From Spiroplasma endosymbiont of Danaus chrysippus (GTDB lineage: Bacteria > Bacillota_I > Bacilli_A > Mycoplasmatales > VBWQ01): 41,301 nt of DNA. Of this stretch, positions 1 to 7,111 are shown piece by piece. A program made the translations under genes and the position numbers. The stretch's first letter is position 1. Every line of letters starts with the position of its first letter. Location: positions 22,857-64,157 of the forward strand of contig NZ_CADDIL010000002.1 in NCBI RefSeq assembly GCF_902809815.1, read 5' to 3'. The notes beneath the pieces were generated by a model. That model was given only the letters and a program-made list of their open reading frames with translations. It was not told where the DNA came from and ran no database searches.

Positions 1-510
1 CAGGATAAACGTATTATTAACAAATCAGTTTATATAGCTTTAGGAGTTGATTTAGAAGGTAAAAAAGATGTTTTAGGTTTATGAATTAGTGAAAATGAAG
101 GTGCTAAATTCTGATTAAATAATTTTACAGAAATGAAAAATCGAGGCTTAAATGATATTCTTATTGCTTGTAGTGATAATTTAACAGGCATGTCAGAGGC
201 AATACAATCAGTTTATCCTAAAACTGAACATCAATTATGCATAGTTCATCAAATTAGAAATAGCTTAAAATATGTTTCATACAAACATCGAAAGTCTCTA
301 GTTATCGATTTAAAGCCAATTTATACAGCATGTAGTGAAGAACAAGCAATGCAAGCTTTAGAATCATTTGAAAGTAAATGAAATAAACAATATCCACAAA
401 TTGCTAAATCTTGATATAAAAATTGAGAAAATTTAATGGTTTTTATTAGTTATCCAGCAGAAATTAAAAGGGTAATTTATACTACAAATGCTATTGAATC
501 GGGCGCATAA
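1..510 (+). pseudogene. IS256-family transposase, broken
   Basis: Frame 1 encodes the second half of the DDE transposase (UGA = Trp): the second catalytic Asp region ([10 protein letters not shown]), the C/H motif ([11 protein letters not shown]) and the catalytic Glu (TTNAIES). Right after that Glu the frame enters foreign sequence and stops at TAA 508-510. The last 30-odd codons of the transposase survive out of context at 625-712. The missing stretch and the premature stop make it inactive. Confidence 0.9.
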
Positions 511-624
511 CTTTAATGGATAGATTCATAAAATAAAACGGATAACAAAGAACGATATAACTATCGTTCTTTTTTTTGTTAAAAGATTAAAACTTCATAA
601 AACTGTCGTAGAAGTCTAATAGTG
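501..624. other. 124-bp foreign insert related to 25686-25800
   Basis: This stretch replaces about 99 bp of IS256 copy 1. Its reverse complement aligns with 25686-25800 over nearly its whole length: both share CACTATTAGACTTCTACGAC, a poly-A segment and an identical hairpin core. It therefore looks like the outer end of another, unidentified insertion sequence, left after insertion into IS256 and a later deletion. No coding potential is seen. Confidence 0.7.
547..577 (+). terminator. Hairpin terminator inside the foreign insert
   Basis: An 11-bp perfect stem (AAAGAACGATA / TATCGTTCTTT) with a TAAC loop is followed by a run of T. A-richness on the left side lets it work on both strands. The same stem is present at the related end near 25733-25765, so it belongs to the mobile element, perhaps to block transcription entering from outside. 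Confidence 0.8.
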
Positions 625-698
625 AAAAAAATGAACATTGCCTATTCAAAATTGAAATACAGCAATTGCTCATTTTATGATAAAATTTGAAGACAGAA

Positions 699-887
699 TT
701 AATCTGAACTAGTACTTTGTAAAACAAAGAAACACAGATTACTAAAAAGCCTCCTATTTTTTGATATTTTATTTTCTATTTGGTTAATTTCCAACGCCAT
801 TTTTTTAAGATTTAAATAATTTTTGTCTAATTGTTTTAATCTTTCATTAATTTTGATTATTTTATTTCCTTGTCCTAGTTTTTTCAT
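699..887 (-). pseudogene. Plasmid gene 5' fragment fused to IS256 end
   Basis: The gene starts at 887 (MKKLGQGNKIIKINERLKQL...). After about 44 native codons it runs into the right terminus of IS256 copy 1 at 753, which supplies the last residues ([16 protein letters not shown]) and the stop. The same IS-encoded tail is attached to the KAP fragment at 9243. The opening LGQGNKIIKI also occurs in the replication-relaxation-like gene near 11690, so the two proteins may be distantly related. It overlaps the upstream gene (862-1098) by 26 bp, as in an operon. Function unknown. Confidence 0.65.
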
Positions 888-1098
888 TTAAATAATTTAT
901 TCTTTGATTTACATTTTCTATGAATAAATTGTCATATCTTTTTTTCGATTTATTAATTTCATCTTTAAAATAATCAAAAGCTTCAATGCCAATTTCATTT
1001 TTATTAGTATTTATTGTTTTTAATTCAATACTATCTTCTTTTTGTTCTTTTTTTTCTAAAAACATTGTTTCTCATTCTGGATTCATTTTCTTTTTCAT
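862..1098 (-). CDS. Small charged hypothetical protein
   Basis: A 78-residue protein starting MKKKMNPEWETMFLEKKE; the W codon is UGA. It is rich in Lys, Glu and Asn and probably helical (coiled-coil character around residues 30-65), with no membrane segment. It lies 22 bp downstream of the 1121-1603 gene on the same strand and overlaps the next gene, so it is likely co-transcribed. An alternative start is the Met at 1065. No family recognised. Confidence 0.55.
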
Positions 1099-1120
1099 AA
1101 TAACTTCAGTCCTGAATAAT

Positions 1121-1603
1121 TTAAATTTTTACTGATTTCGATTTAGTACTACTTGTTGAAGGTTGATTTTGCAAATCTATACAATTTATTTCATTTTTAC
1201 AATTTAATGAAAAAGTTTCTTTTGAATTTAGAAACTTAGGATTAAAAATGTCTCCTGTTATTAAACAAGGTTTATTTGAAAATAAATTCATTTGTTTTAG
1301 TATTTCACTTTTATTAATTAAAAATTTTCTTTCTTGTTTTTTATTTTGAAAAATAGGTGATTGATTAATATAATTTGCACCTAAATTAACAAATTTTTGT
1401 TTTTCATCACTTAATCTATGTTTTCACATAAGACCAAATAACTCTTTAATGGCTTCTTTATCAAGACCATCAAATTCTGGTTCTCCATTACAATTGAATT
1501 TATATTTTTCTATAAAATCAATCATTTTTTTAGTTTCTCTTAATTCTTTAAATATTACTTTATAAGTCTGTTTGTAGATTTGTTGAAATATACTTTTATT
1601 CAT
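1121..1603 (-). CDS. Hypothetical plasmid protein with Ser/Thr tail
   Basis: A 160-residue protein with a good Shine-Dalgarno site (GAAAGGAAAATTTT) before ATG 1603. The body is hydrophilic. Near residues 80-100 it has the segment KHRLSDEKQKFVNLGANYIN. The C terminus reads DLQNQPSTSSTKSKSVKI, nearly the same tail as the unrelated-looking gene at 17403-18477 (DLQNQPSTSLYQQKSPQM). A promoter (extended -10 TGTATAAT, minus strand, at 1689-1696) and a hairpin at 1634-1657, shared with the 11132 gene, lie upstream. Function unknown; a plasmid or cargo protein is inferred from its surroundings. Confidence 0.7.
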
Positions 1604-1633
1604 AAAATTTTCCTTTCAAAATAATAAAAATTT

Positions 1634-1657
1634 ATTTACTTTTAAAATAAAGTAAAT
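1634..1657 (-). repeat. Hairpin repeat upstream of 1603 gene
   Basis: The sequence ATTTACTTT-TAAAAT-AAAGTAAAT forms a 9-bp stem. The same core, with the same flanking bases, lies before the gene starting at 11132 (11160-11188). Both sit between promoter and ribosome site of genes from the same element, which suggests an operator or leader structure. Confidence 0.55.
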
Positions 1658-1688
1658 GAGTTAAAAACTTATATTAAGTTTAATTAAA

Positions 1689-1723
1689 TTATACAAAAAA
1701 TTTTCTATTTTTAATATAGAAAA
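1689..1723 (-). terminator. Terminator of HU gene and promoter of next gene
   Basis: On the minus strand, TTTTCTAT / ATAGAAAA (1701-1723) forms an 8-bp stem followed by six T, ending the upstream HU-like transcript. Directly after it TGTATAAT gives an extended -10 box for the 1603 gene. Confidence 0.55.
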
Positions 1724-1828
1724 AACTAAATTTTTAGGGGTTATTTGAAATTTTTGAATTTATGTTTATTTAGTAGTGTAATTTTTTTCAAAATAGTTTA
1801 TTTTTTTATAACTTTTTTTGGGAAATTT

Positions 1829-2215
1829 TTACTCGATATTGACATTGACGTTCTTTTTCGTTGTATTTTTTTGATGGTCAAAAATTGATTTTAATTTTTT
1901 ATCATTTTTAATTTCTGATTTATTTTTCTGATAATTAAAAGCAAATTTTACTTGTTCTTTATAATTATCAATGGGTTTAAATCTTGGAATATAATGCTCA
2001 GGATTTTCAAAAACTTCACCAGTTTTAGGATTTCTAACAGTTCGCTCATTTATTTTCATAACTATAAATTTACCAAAATTTATTATATTTACATTTTCAC
2101 CTTTAACATTAGTTTCAATAATAATTTTAAATAATTCATTAACACACTTTTGAACATCAGTTTTATCAACTCATGTTCTCTTGTGAATTTCTTTGATTAA
2201 ATCATTTTTAGTCAT
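1829..2215 (-). CDS. HU/IHF-family DNA-binding protein
   Basis: Read with UGA = Trp, the frame opens at ATG 2215 after a strong ribosome site (AAGGAAGTG) and gives 128 residues. Residues 1-50 (MTKNDLIKEIHKRT, then a UGA Trp, up to VNIINFGKF) and the arm with RNPKTGEVFENPEHYIPRFKP match the HU/IHF fold: helical dimer core, GF/GKF turn, and a DNA-gripping beta arm with NPxTGE. A lysine-rich tail of about 40 residues extends beyond the usual 90-95. HU proteins bend and compact DNA. Here it sits two genes after an HMG-box gene on the same strand, so the run encodes two unrelated DNA-bending proteins. Confidence 0.85.
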
Positions 2216-2244
2216 AAATTCACTTCCTTAAATTTTTTATTATT

Positions 2245-2698
2245 TTAAAAAAATAAAGGTTCTACATTTAAAAAACTAAAACCAAAAATATCATCATTTT
2301 TATTAAATTTCATACAATCGTTATAGCCACTAAGTTTTAATTTAACAAATTTATGTTTTTTTTGTAGTTGAATGAAATTGATTTGGTAAATTAAAATATT
2401 CAACTACAAAACCTGATGCATCATTCTGTTTAAAAACTATTTCTTCTAAATTTAATTCAAGAAAATATCTTTTTAAAGATCAAGATGTAGTTACTAAATC
2501 TTTAAATTCACCCTCACTATATCGTATAAATTCTTTTTCATTAATTTTAGTTCTTTCTTTATTAGCATATATATATATATATATATATATATCATACGTT
2601 TCTATATCAACTCCAACACTATTAAAAATATAATCAAAATGTTTTGTTCAATTTAAATCTAATTGACCTTCACTTTTTGTCAGTTGTTTTGATTTCAT
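2245..2698 (-). pseudogene. Hypothetical gene with AT microsatellite and frameshift
   Basis: ATG 2698 opens a frame of 115 codons (MKSKQLTKSEGQLDLN...) ending at TAA 2351. Coding-like sequence continues in another frame through 2245 (...KFVKLKLSGYNDCMKF...VEPLFF). The switch lies at or near a run of eight A (minus strand), typical of a slipped homopolymer. Upstream in the same frame, 13 AT units encode IYIYIYIY. Either the gene is dead, or it is switched by slippage at the AT or A tracts. No family recognised. Its neighbours are HMG-box and HU genes. Confidence 0.6.
2567..2592. repeat. (AT)13 microsatellite within a gene
   Basis: Thirteen uninterrupted AT dinucleotides lie inside the 2698 gene, in frame as alternating Ile-Tyr codons. 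Loss or gain of one unit would shift the frame, so the tract is a candidate phase-variation switch. Confidence 0.9.
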
Positions 2699-2758
2699 AA
2701 ATTACTTTCCTTATCTTTTATAAAATATATTTATTTCTTTAATTTAATTTTTAATCCT

Positions 2759-3031
2759 TTATTTTTTGCTAGTTTTAGCAAGCAAATATCGTTCTTTATC
2801 CGCATTAGCTAGCGCTTGATATTTTTCTTTTTCAGTTATGTCTAATTCAATTCATTGTTTATTTAAAGATTTAACAATTTCAGTTGATTTTAAATCAGGA
2901 TGAGTCAATTTGAAATCGTTTCGCTTATTTTTAAGAAAAAAGAAATAAGCATTCATTGGTTGTTTTGGAGCATTAACATCTTTTATCTTTTTAGTTCTTT
3001 TAATTTTCTGATTTTTCAGTTGCTTTGACAT
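2759..3031 (-). CDS. HMG-box protein 1
   Basis: A 90-residue protein after a very strong ribosome site (TAGGAGGTT). Residues ~22-85 form one HMG box: PKQPMNAYFFFLKNKRNDF, then HPDLKSTEIVKSLNKQW, IELDITEKEKYQALANADKERY. The hallmark PMNAY, the conserved Trp (UGA-coded) and the EKxxYxxxAxxxKxxY ending are all present. The N-terminal 20 residues are Lys-rich. HMG boxes bend DNA and are typically eukaryotic; the UGA codon shows adaptation to this genome. It lies 41 bp after the zinc-ribbon gene. Possible roles are a plasmid nucleoid protein or a factor acting on host chromatin; the sequence does not decide. Confidence 0.88.
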
Positions 3032-3072
3032 ATAAATAACCTCCTAAGTTTTTTGATTTAAATCCTATATTT

Positions 3073-3219
3073 TTAATTTTTAAATTGATTTTCATTTCCT
3101 TCTTTTTTTAAAGAACAACTGGGACATTTATTAGGATAACTGACATTACAACTATGACAACTAATAGATTTATTTACTTTTTTGTTTTTACAAAATAAAC
3201 TTTTTATTTTTTTAAACAT
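3073..3219 (-). CDS. Small zinc-ribbon-like protein
   Basis: A 48-residue basic protein with ribosome site AAAGGA before ATG 3219. Two Cys pairs (CHSC and CPSC, about 12 residues apart) suggest a zinc ribbon or knuckle. The N-terminal half is Lys-rich. It is followed on the same strand by the HMG-box gene, so a nucleic-acid-related role is inferred. Confidence 0.6.
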   Translation of the reverse strand: MFKKIKSLFCKNKKVNKSISCHSCNVSYPNKCPSCSLKKEGNENQFKN

Positions 3220-3287
3220 TTTGCTTTTGAATCCTTTCTATGATTATTTTTATGCGATTATCATAACTAATACATTAATAAGTAATA

Positions 3288-3350
3288 ATAATTTTACAAT
3301 ATTTCTACAATTAATTTTTAATATGCTTTACTTATAAATATTTAACAAAT
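3288..3350 (-). pseudogene. parA 3'-end remnant after PemK-like remnant
   Basis: The minus strand here aligns with 15630-15675, the spacer between a PemK-like gene and an HMG gene, which itself resembles the last codons of parA (AYEELIAEII). In this copy the frame is closed by an early TAA. Shared bases continue past the stop (GAAATATTGTAAAATTAT). Confidence 0.55.
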
Positions 3351-3354
3351 AAAT

Positions 3355-3545
3355 CTATCCATGATTACGATTTTTTAAATTAGAATTTTTTAATAAAATA
3401 ATTTCTTTTTTTAATTGTCTTATAGTGTTTCTATAATTAATTAAATCAATATTAAATTCAAGATTTTCTTTTATTTCCATTTCTTGAATTTTAATAAATA
3501 AAATACTTCTTTTATCTAATTTTACTATGTTTTTATTAATATCAA
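3355..3545 (-). pseudogene. PemK-like protein, C-terminal remnant
   Basis: The minus strand encodes a stretch ending EIILLKNSNLKNRNHG and TAG (3355-3357), matching the ends of the two PemK-like proteins (EIELLKNSQLKNRNRG). About 60 residues survive, including the Lys/Glu-rich coil; the catalytic PemK-like domain is gone. The 5' limit is uncertain because sequence from a conjugation gene in the opposite direction begins at about 3545. The order PemK-like, parA scrap, HMG gene repeats that at 15140-15931. Confidence 0.65.
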
Positions 3546-4579
3546 TTCACTTTTGATTAACTCACTCAATTGTTTTTTCAACTGCAACAAGTGGTGTTAA
3601 ATGACAAAAAATAAATTTGTGAAAGGATTTAGTAATTGGAAGATTTATTTCTTCACTTGGAATTGTTTTGAGTTTAACTTTGTTTATAAACTTAGAGCCT
3701 TTAATGTTAAATGCTGGTAATGATGTAAGTGATAGTTGAATAGGTAAATCAACATTTAAGTTGTTATTTATTACTGGGGATGCTGTTGCTACATATAATT
3801 GGCAAATGTTATTTGCTTCAATGGTAGGACAAACAGTTGGCATTATGGAAGGAATGCGTATGTTAACAACAATGAAAGGTGCAAGTAGTGGTTTAAAAGC
3901 AGGAACCATTGGTATGTTTGGTCTTGGTAAAAGTCTACTTATTGGAAAAAGAAAAATGTTAGGTAAAAACCAAGATGGAGAAAGTAGTGGAGTTTTAAAT
4001 AGATTGCAAAGTGGTGGAATTGCAAAATTTGCAAGGTTTAGTACCAAGGCAACTGTTGGTTCAGTCTTAGCTACTGCTGGATTTATTGGAGGAACAGTTG
4101 CTACATATAAAACATTTGGAGCAAAGGGTAGTTTAAAAAGAGCAAGTAAACATGCAATTTTAAATCCTACTAAAAAATTAGCCAATATAGTTAAATCAAA
4201 AACTTCACAACAATATGCTAAAGGTAGATCAAAACATGAATCACATAATTTAAAAAATGAAATTAAAAATCAATTTAAAACGACTCCTTTAAAAAAAGAT
4301 GATATTGATTTATCAATAGTTGGCAGTGCAACAAATAAAAATGTTATTCATGGAACAACTGCACGATATACAAATAAACCTCGTAGTGAAGTTGACCAAA
4401 AAATTGTTGATAAGTATTTTGAAAATGGTCAACCAAATTGATATGACAATCAATCTAAAAATAATACTGAGAAAATAAAAAGTCATTGATTTGATACCAA
4501 AAACTTAGGTAAAAAACCTATGAGAAAAACAAAATCTAATTTGTTAATTGATATAAAAAAAGATAATAAAGGAGAATAA
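3545..4579 (+). pseudogene. VirB6/TrsL-like conjugation membrane protein, 5'-truncated
   Basis: Open in one frame up to TAA 4577-4579 with UGA = Trp. It has hydrophobic segments (e.g. FISSLGIVLSLTLFI; VGSVLATAGFIGGTVATY), a Gly/Met-rich linker, and a basic C terminus (KGSLKRASKH...). It has no start codon with a ribosome site, and its 5' end abuts the oppositely oriented PemK remnant. A second copy of its C terminus lies at 14068-14306. It is directly followed by a VirB4-type start (MEKVNLPKS), as in type IV secretion clusters, where VirB6 is the polytopic channel protein. Assignment rests on topology and position. Confidence 0.5.
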
Positions 4580-4581
4580 AA

Positions 4582-5712
4582 ATGGAAAAAGTAAATTTAC
4601 CAAAAAGTACTAAAAAAATTCATTATCAAATTTTTCGGGGTATAAACTTGACTGATTTATTAGTATTATTGATTTTTATAAGCATATCTATTTCAATAGC
4701 GTTTTTAATTTCAATTAATATTTATTTAAAATTTTCTTTAAGTTTAATAATAATGGCACTTGGTTTTATGTGTATTCAAAAATTCAAAAATGAAACAAGA
4801 GCGTATGAAATGATTGTTCGTGCAGTTACTAATCAAAGTGCTGGGATTATGACACAAAGATTATTTAATTTTTTAATAAAAACAGTACAAGAACAAAAAA
4901 CAAATAATATTAAAGGTAATAAAAATAAAATACATTTTCTTGCTACTGATTTTTGTAAATATTTTTCTATAAATCAGAATGCTTTATATAATTCTATAAT
5001 TTATAAAGAAAAGCAAACTACTGTTTTAAAAAAAGAAATAGATGAATTAACCAGTTTAAAATTTGAATTTTTAGATGAAACAAATAATAAATATGATTTA
5101 ATTAATTTATTTAATTCTGGTGGCTATCATAACGGCATAATATATGTGCAACCAAATACCAATCTTTTTAAAAAACATTGTATTGATTTAAAAAGAGATT
5201 ATACAAATATTTTTTTACCTTATACAAAAAATATAACAAGTAAGTATTCATTGCGTTTATATGAGTATTTACGTAGTTATTTACATATGAATGCGAAAAC
5301 AAAAAAAACACCAACTTATAATCATGAATGAGATTTTGAACAACTTGCTAAAATTTTAAATTTATCATTAAATAGTAATTATTTTAAAAGAATTAACAAT
5401 TTAAAATCAAAAGTTTTAGAACCAGTTAAAACAGATTTGTTAAAAACAGATATTATTTTTACTTATGAATTGCAAAAAGTTGGTAGAAAATATAGCAAAA
5501 TTATTTTAAATACGCATTTGGATTTAGAAAAATTTAATGCTCAAAATCCTGAATTAGAAAAAGTACCAACTAAAAAAGAATATAAAGAATATGCAAATAA
5601 ATCAAAGCTAATAGCAAATTATTTTGAAAAACAAAAAAATAAAATAATTGAAAAGACAATTTTAAGTGATGAACAGGTACAAGATATTTTAAATAATATT
5701 GATAGTAATTAA
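4582..5712 (+). CDS. Chimeric protein: VirB4 N-terminal membrane domain fused to Rep_3 initiator
   Basis: A 376-residue frame with strong ribosome site (AAGGAGAATAAAA). Residues 1-83 (MEKVNLPKSTKKIHYQIFRG, two membrane helices, FKNETRAYEMIVRA) match the start of the VirB4-like gene at 14065. From residue ~84 the sequence changes to a replication initiator of the Rep_3 type: winged-helix start (NQSAGIMTQRLFNFLI), then VTSKYSLRLYEYLRSY-like motif (ITSKYSLRLYEYLRSY) and KxGRKYxKIILNT. The same Rep, without this head, is the fragment at 24538-25248. The fusion would place a plasmid initiator behind membrane helices. Rep proteins bind iterons to start plasmid replication; whether this chimera works is unknown. 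Confidence 0.75.
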
Positions 5713-5740
5713 TTGCTCATTTTATTATAAATAAATATTT

Positions 5741-5770
5741 TTATTTACTTTTCTGTATAATAATAAATAT
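5741..5770 (+). promoter_or_regulatory. Promoter/operator repeat upstream of parA
   Basis: TTATTTACTTTTCTGTATAATAATAAATAT contains an extended -10 box (TGTATAAT, 5754-5761). A near-identical 30-bp copy lies at 6930-6959 before the RNA motif and PemK-like gene. The shared sequence extends beyond the promoter, so a common regulator (for example the ribbon-helix-helix protein encoded between them) may bind both. Confidence 0.55.
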
Positions 5771-5824
5771 AAATAATTAATAATAAATATTTTTAAATAT
5801 AAATATTTAAAGAAAGGAATATAA

Positions 5825-6605
5825 ATGAAAGTAATTACTTTTGCAAACTCTAAAGGTGGAGTTGGAAAAACAACTTTAACTTTAAATCTAATTAATGTTC
5901 TATCGCAATTAAACAAGAATATTTTGGTTTTTGATATTGATCCTCAAGCTAATTTAAGTAGAGCCTTATTATCAAATTATACTAGTAAAAAAAATATCGA
6001 ATTATGGTTTAAAGACTCTGAACAGAAAGAATTATTAAATTCAATTGAAAAAACAAATTTAGAAAATGTTTTAATTGTTCCTGCATATAATAATTTGGTT
6101 TTAGAAACAAATACATATGTTACTGCTATGAGTATGGGAGAATTAATTCTTAAAAATAACTTATTTAAAATTAAGGAAATTTTAAATAAAAAATTGATTA
6201 TATTTTTTTTGATTCATTTCCATCAATGAATAAAATTTTATTAAATGTTTTATTGGCTAGTGATGAAATAATAATTCCAACTGAACCACATAAATTTAGT
6301 TATGAAGGATATAAAACAATCAAAGAACCTTATGATAAAGCAATTAAAACATTAAATCAACTTGGTTAAATATAAAAAATAATATGAATTATTTTTTAAT
6401 TAATAAAGTTCAAAGGAATAAAACTCATGAAGCTGTAATTGAAGCTATTAAAAATAGTGAAATTGGTGAAATGATTTTAAAAACTAAAATTCCTTTATCA
6501 ACAATTAAACAAAAAGAAACTATGTTGATGAAATTTCATTCTATTACAGATAAAAATCCAATAGGCTTTTTAACAAATGAACTAATTGAAAAAGGAGTAT
6601 TATAA
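5825..6605 (+). pseudogene. parA: ParA partition ATPase with two frameshifts
   Basis: ATG 5825 follows AAAGAAAGGAATATAA. The start MKVITFANSKGGVGKTTLTL contains the deviant Walker A motif of ParA/Soj (KGGVGKT), and FDIDPQAN is the switch I-like motif. At about 6195 one base is missing from an A run, and the frame continues in another phase with FFDSFPSMNKILLNVLLASDEIIIPTEP. A second single-base loss at about 6367 leads into the last frame (LINKVQRNKTHEAV... to TAA 6605). Joined, the three pieces make a normal ~260-residue ParA. ParA moves plasmid copies apart at cell division. Followed after 2 bp by its likely partner. Confidence 0.85.
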
Positions 6606-6607
6606 AT

Positions 6608-6886
6608 ATGAGCGGAAAAAACAGTACATTATTTGAGAGCATACAAAAGAGTATTGACTCTGTTGATAAAGGATTTGTTAAAAAAAGTGAACTTAAAAAA
6701 GAAAACTTGTTAAATGATAAACATATTTATAGTATAGAATTGAATAAAAAGATTGTTAAAACAATTTCTATTGATCAAAAAACTCAAAATATGTTAAATG
6801 AACTTAAAGAGAATAATTACAAAGTTAATTTATCTCAATTAGTTCGTCGCGAAGTATCTAAAATATATAAAGAATTGATTATTTAA
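6608..6886 (+). CDS. ParA partner, ribbon-helix-helix-like
   Basis: A 92-residue protein 2 bp after parA. The N-terminal half is flexible and charged. Residues ~55-90 (KTISIDQKTQNMLNELK..., NLSQLVRREVSKIYKEL) fit a ribbon-helix-helix DNA-binding fold: a short beta strand, helix, turn with SxLVRR, and helix. Position and size suit a centromere-binding partner of ParA. It probably binds the AT-rich repeats flanking the operon. Intact, unlike parA. Confidence 0.6.
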   Translation: MSGKNSTLFESIQKSIDSVDKGFVKKSELKKENLLNDKHIYSIELNKKIVKTISIDQKTQNMLNELKENNYKVNLSQLVRREVSKIYKELII

Positions 6887-6929
6887 AATAAATAATAATA
6901 TTTATTTTAGTAAATAAAATTATTTATTT

Positions 6930-6959
6930 TTATTTACTTGTATGTATAATAATAAATAT
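6930..6959 (+). promoter_or_regulatory. Promoter repeat before RNA motif 1
   Basis: The second copy of the 5741-5770 element, with extended -10 TGTATAAT at 6943-6950. Transcription would start at about 6957-6962 and run through the structured motif (6993-7082) into the PemK-like gene. Confidence 0.55.
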
Positions 6960-6992
6960 TAATAAATTTGTATATTAAAAATAGAAATAAAA

Positions 6993-7082
6993 ATACCTAA
7001 CCAAAAAGGCTAGGCAATTGGGGAGATATACTCCCTTGCACAGCATTACCTGTACTAACAATTTAATTATATAATTAAATTG
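6993..7082 (+). ncRNA. Structured RNA motif, copy 1 (leader of PemK-like gene)
   Basis: Three helices are visible: P1 CCTAACC/GGCTAGG (6996-7002/7008-7014), P2 GGGAG-ATATA-CTCCC (7021-7035), and a 24-bp perfect palindrome starting CAATTTAATTAT (7059-7082). Between P2 and the palindrome lies a near-invariant single-stranded block TTGCACAGCATTACCTGTAC. Copies at 15045-15134 and 19746-19815 keep P1 and P2 with compensating changes and the same block. It lies 30 bp before the gene start, so it could be a leader or an antitoxin-like RNA. No known riboswitch class recognised. Confidence 0.6.
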
Positions 7083-7111
7083 TAAATATGTCAAATTAAA
7101 AAGGAATTGAA

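Larger units (their letters stand above)
1..753 (+). mobile_element. IS256-family element, copy 1 (3' remnant)
   Basis: The window opens inside an IS256-family element that is nearly identical to the complete copies at 7648-9022 and 15941-17315. Position 1 matches position 8295 of copy 2. The match runs to 500, is replaced by 124 unrelated bases, resumes at 625 and ends at the right terminus (…GATTACTAAAAAGCCTC) at 753. About 99 bp of transposase sequence is missing at the replacement. The left part may continue outside the window. Confidence 0.9.

Noticed and set aside
1952-2134. Plus-strand 60-codon open frame
   Set aside because: It is a shadow opposite the HU/IHF-like gene and rich in Phe/Ile/Tyr from AT-rich antisense codons.
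3562-4185. Long minus-strand open frame (207 codons)
   Set aside because: It is antisense to the VirB6-like coding sequence, has a Pro/Ile-rich composition unlike real Spiroplasma proteins, and no ribosome site.
7041-7060. Group II intron or splicing signal, because TACTAAC follows the RNA motif
   Set aside because: No domain V or reverse transcriptase is present. TACTAAC fits by chance in AT-rich sequence.
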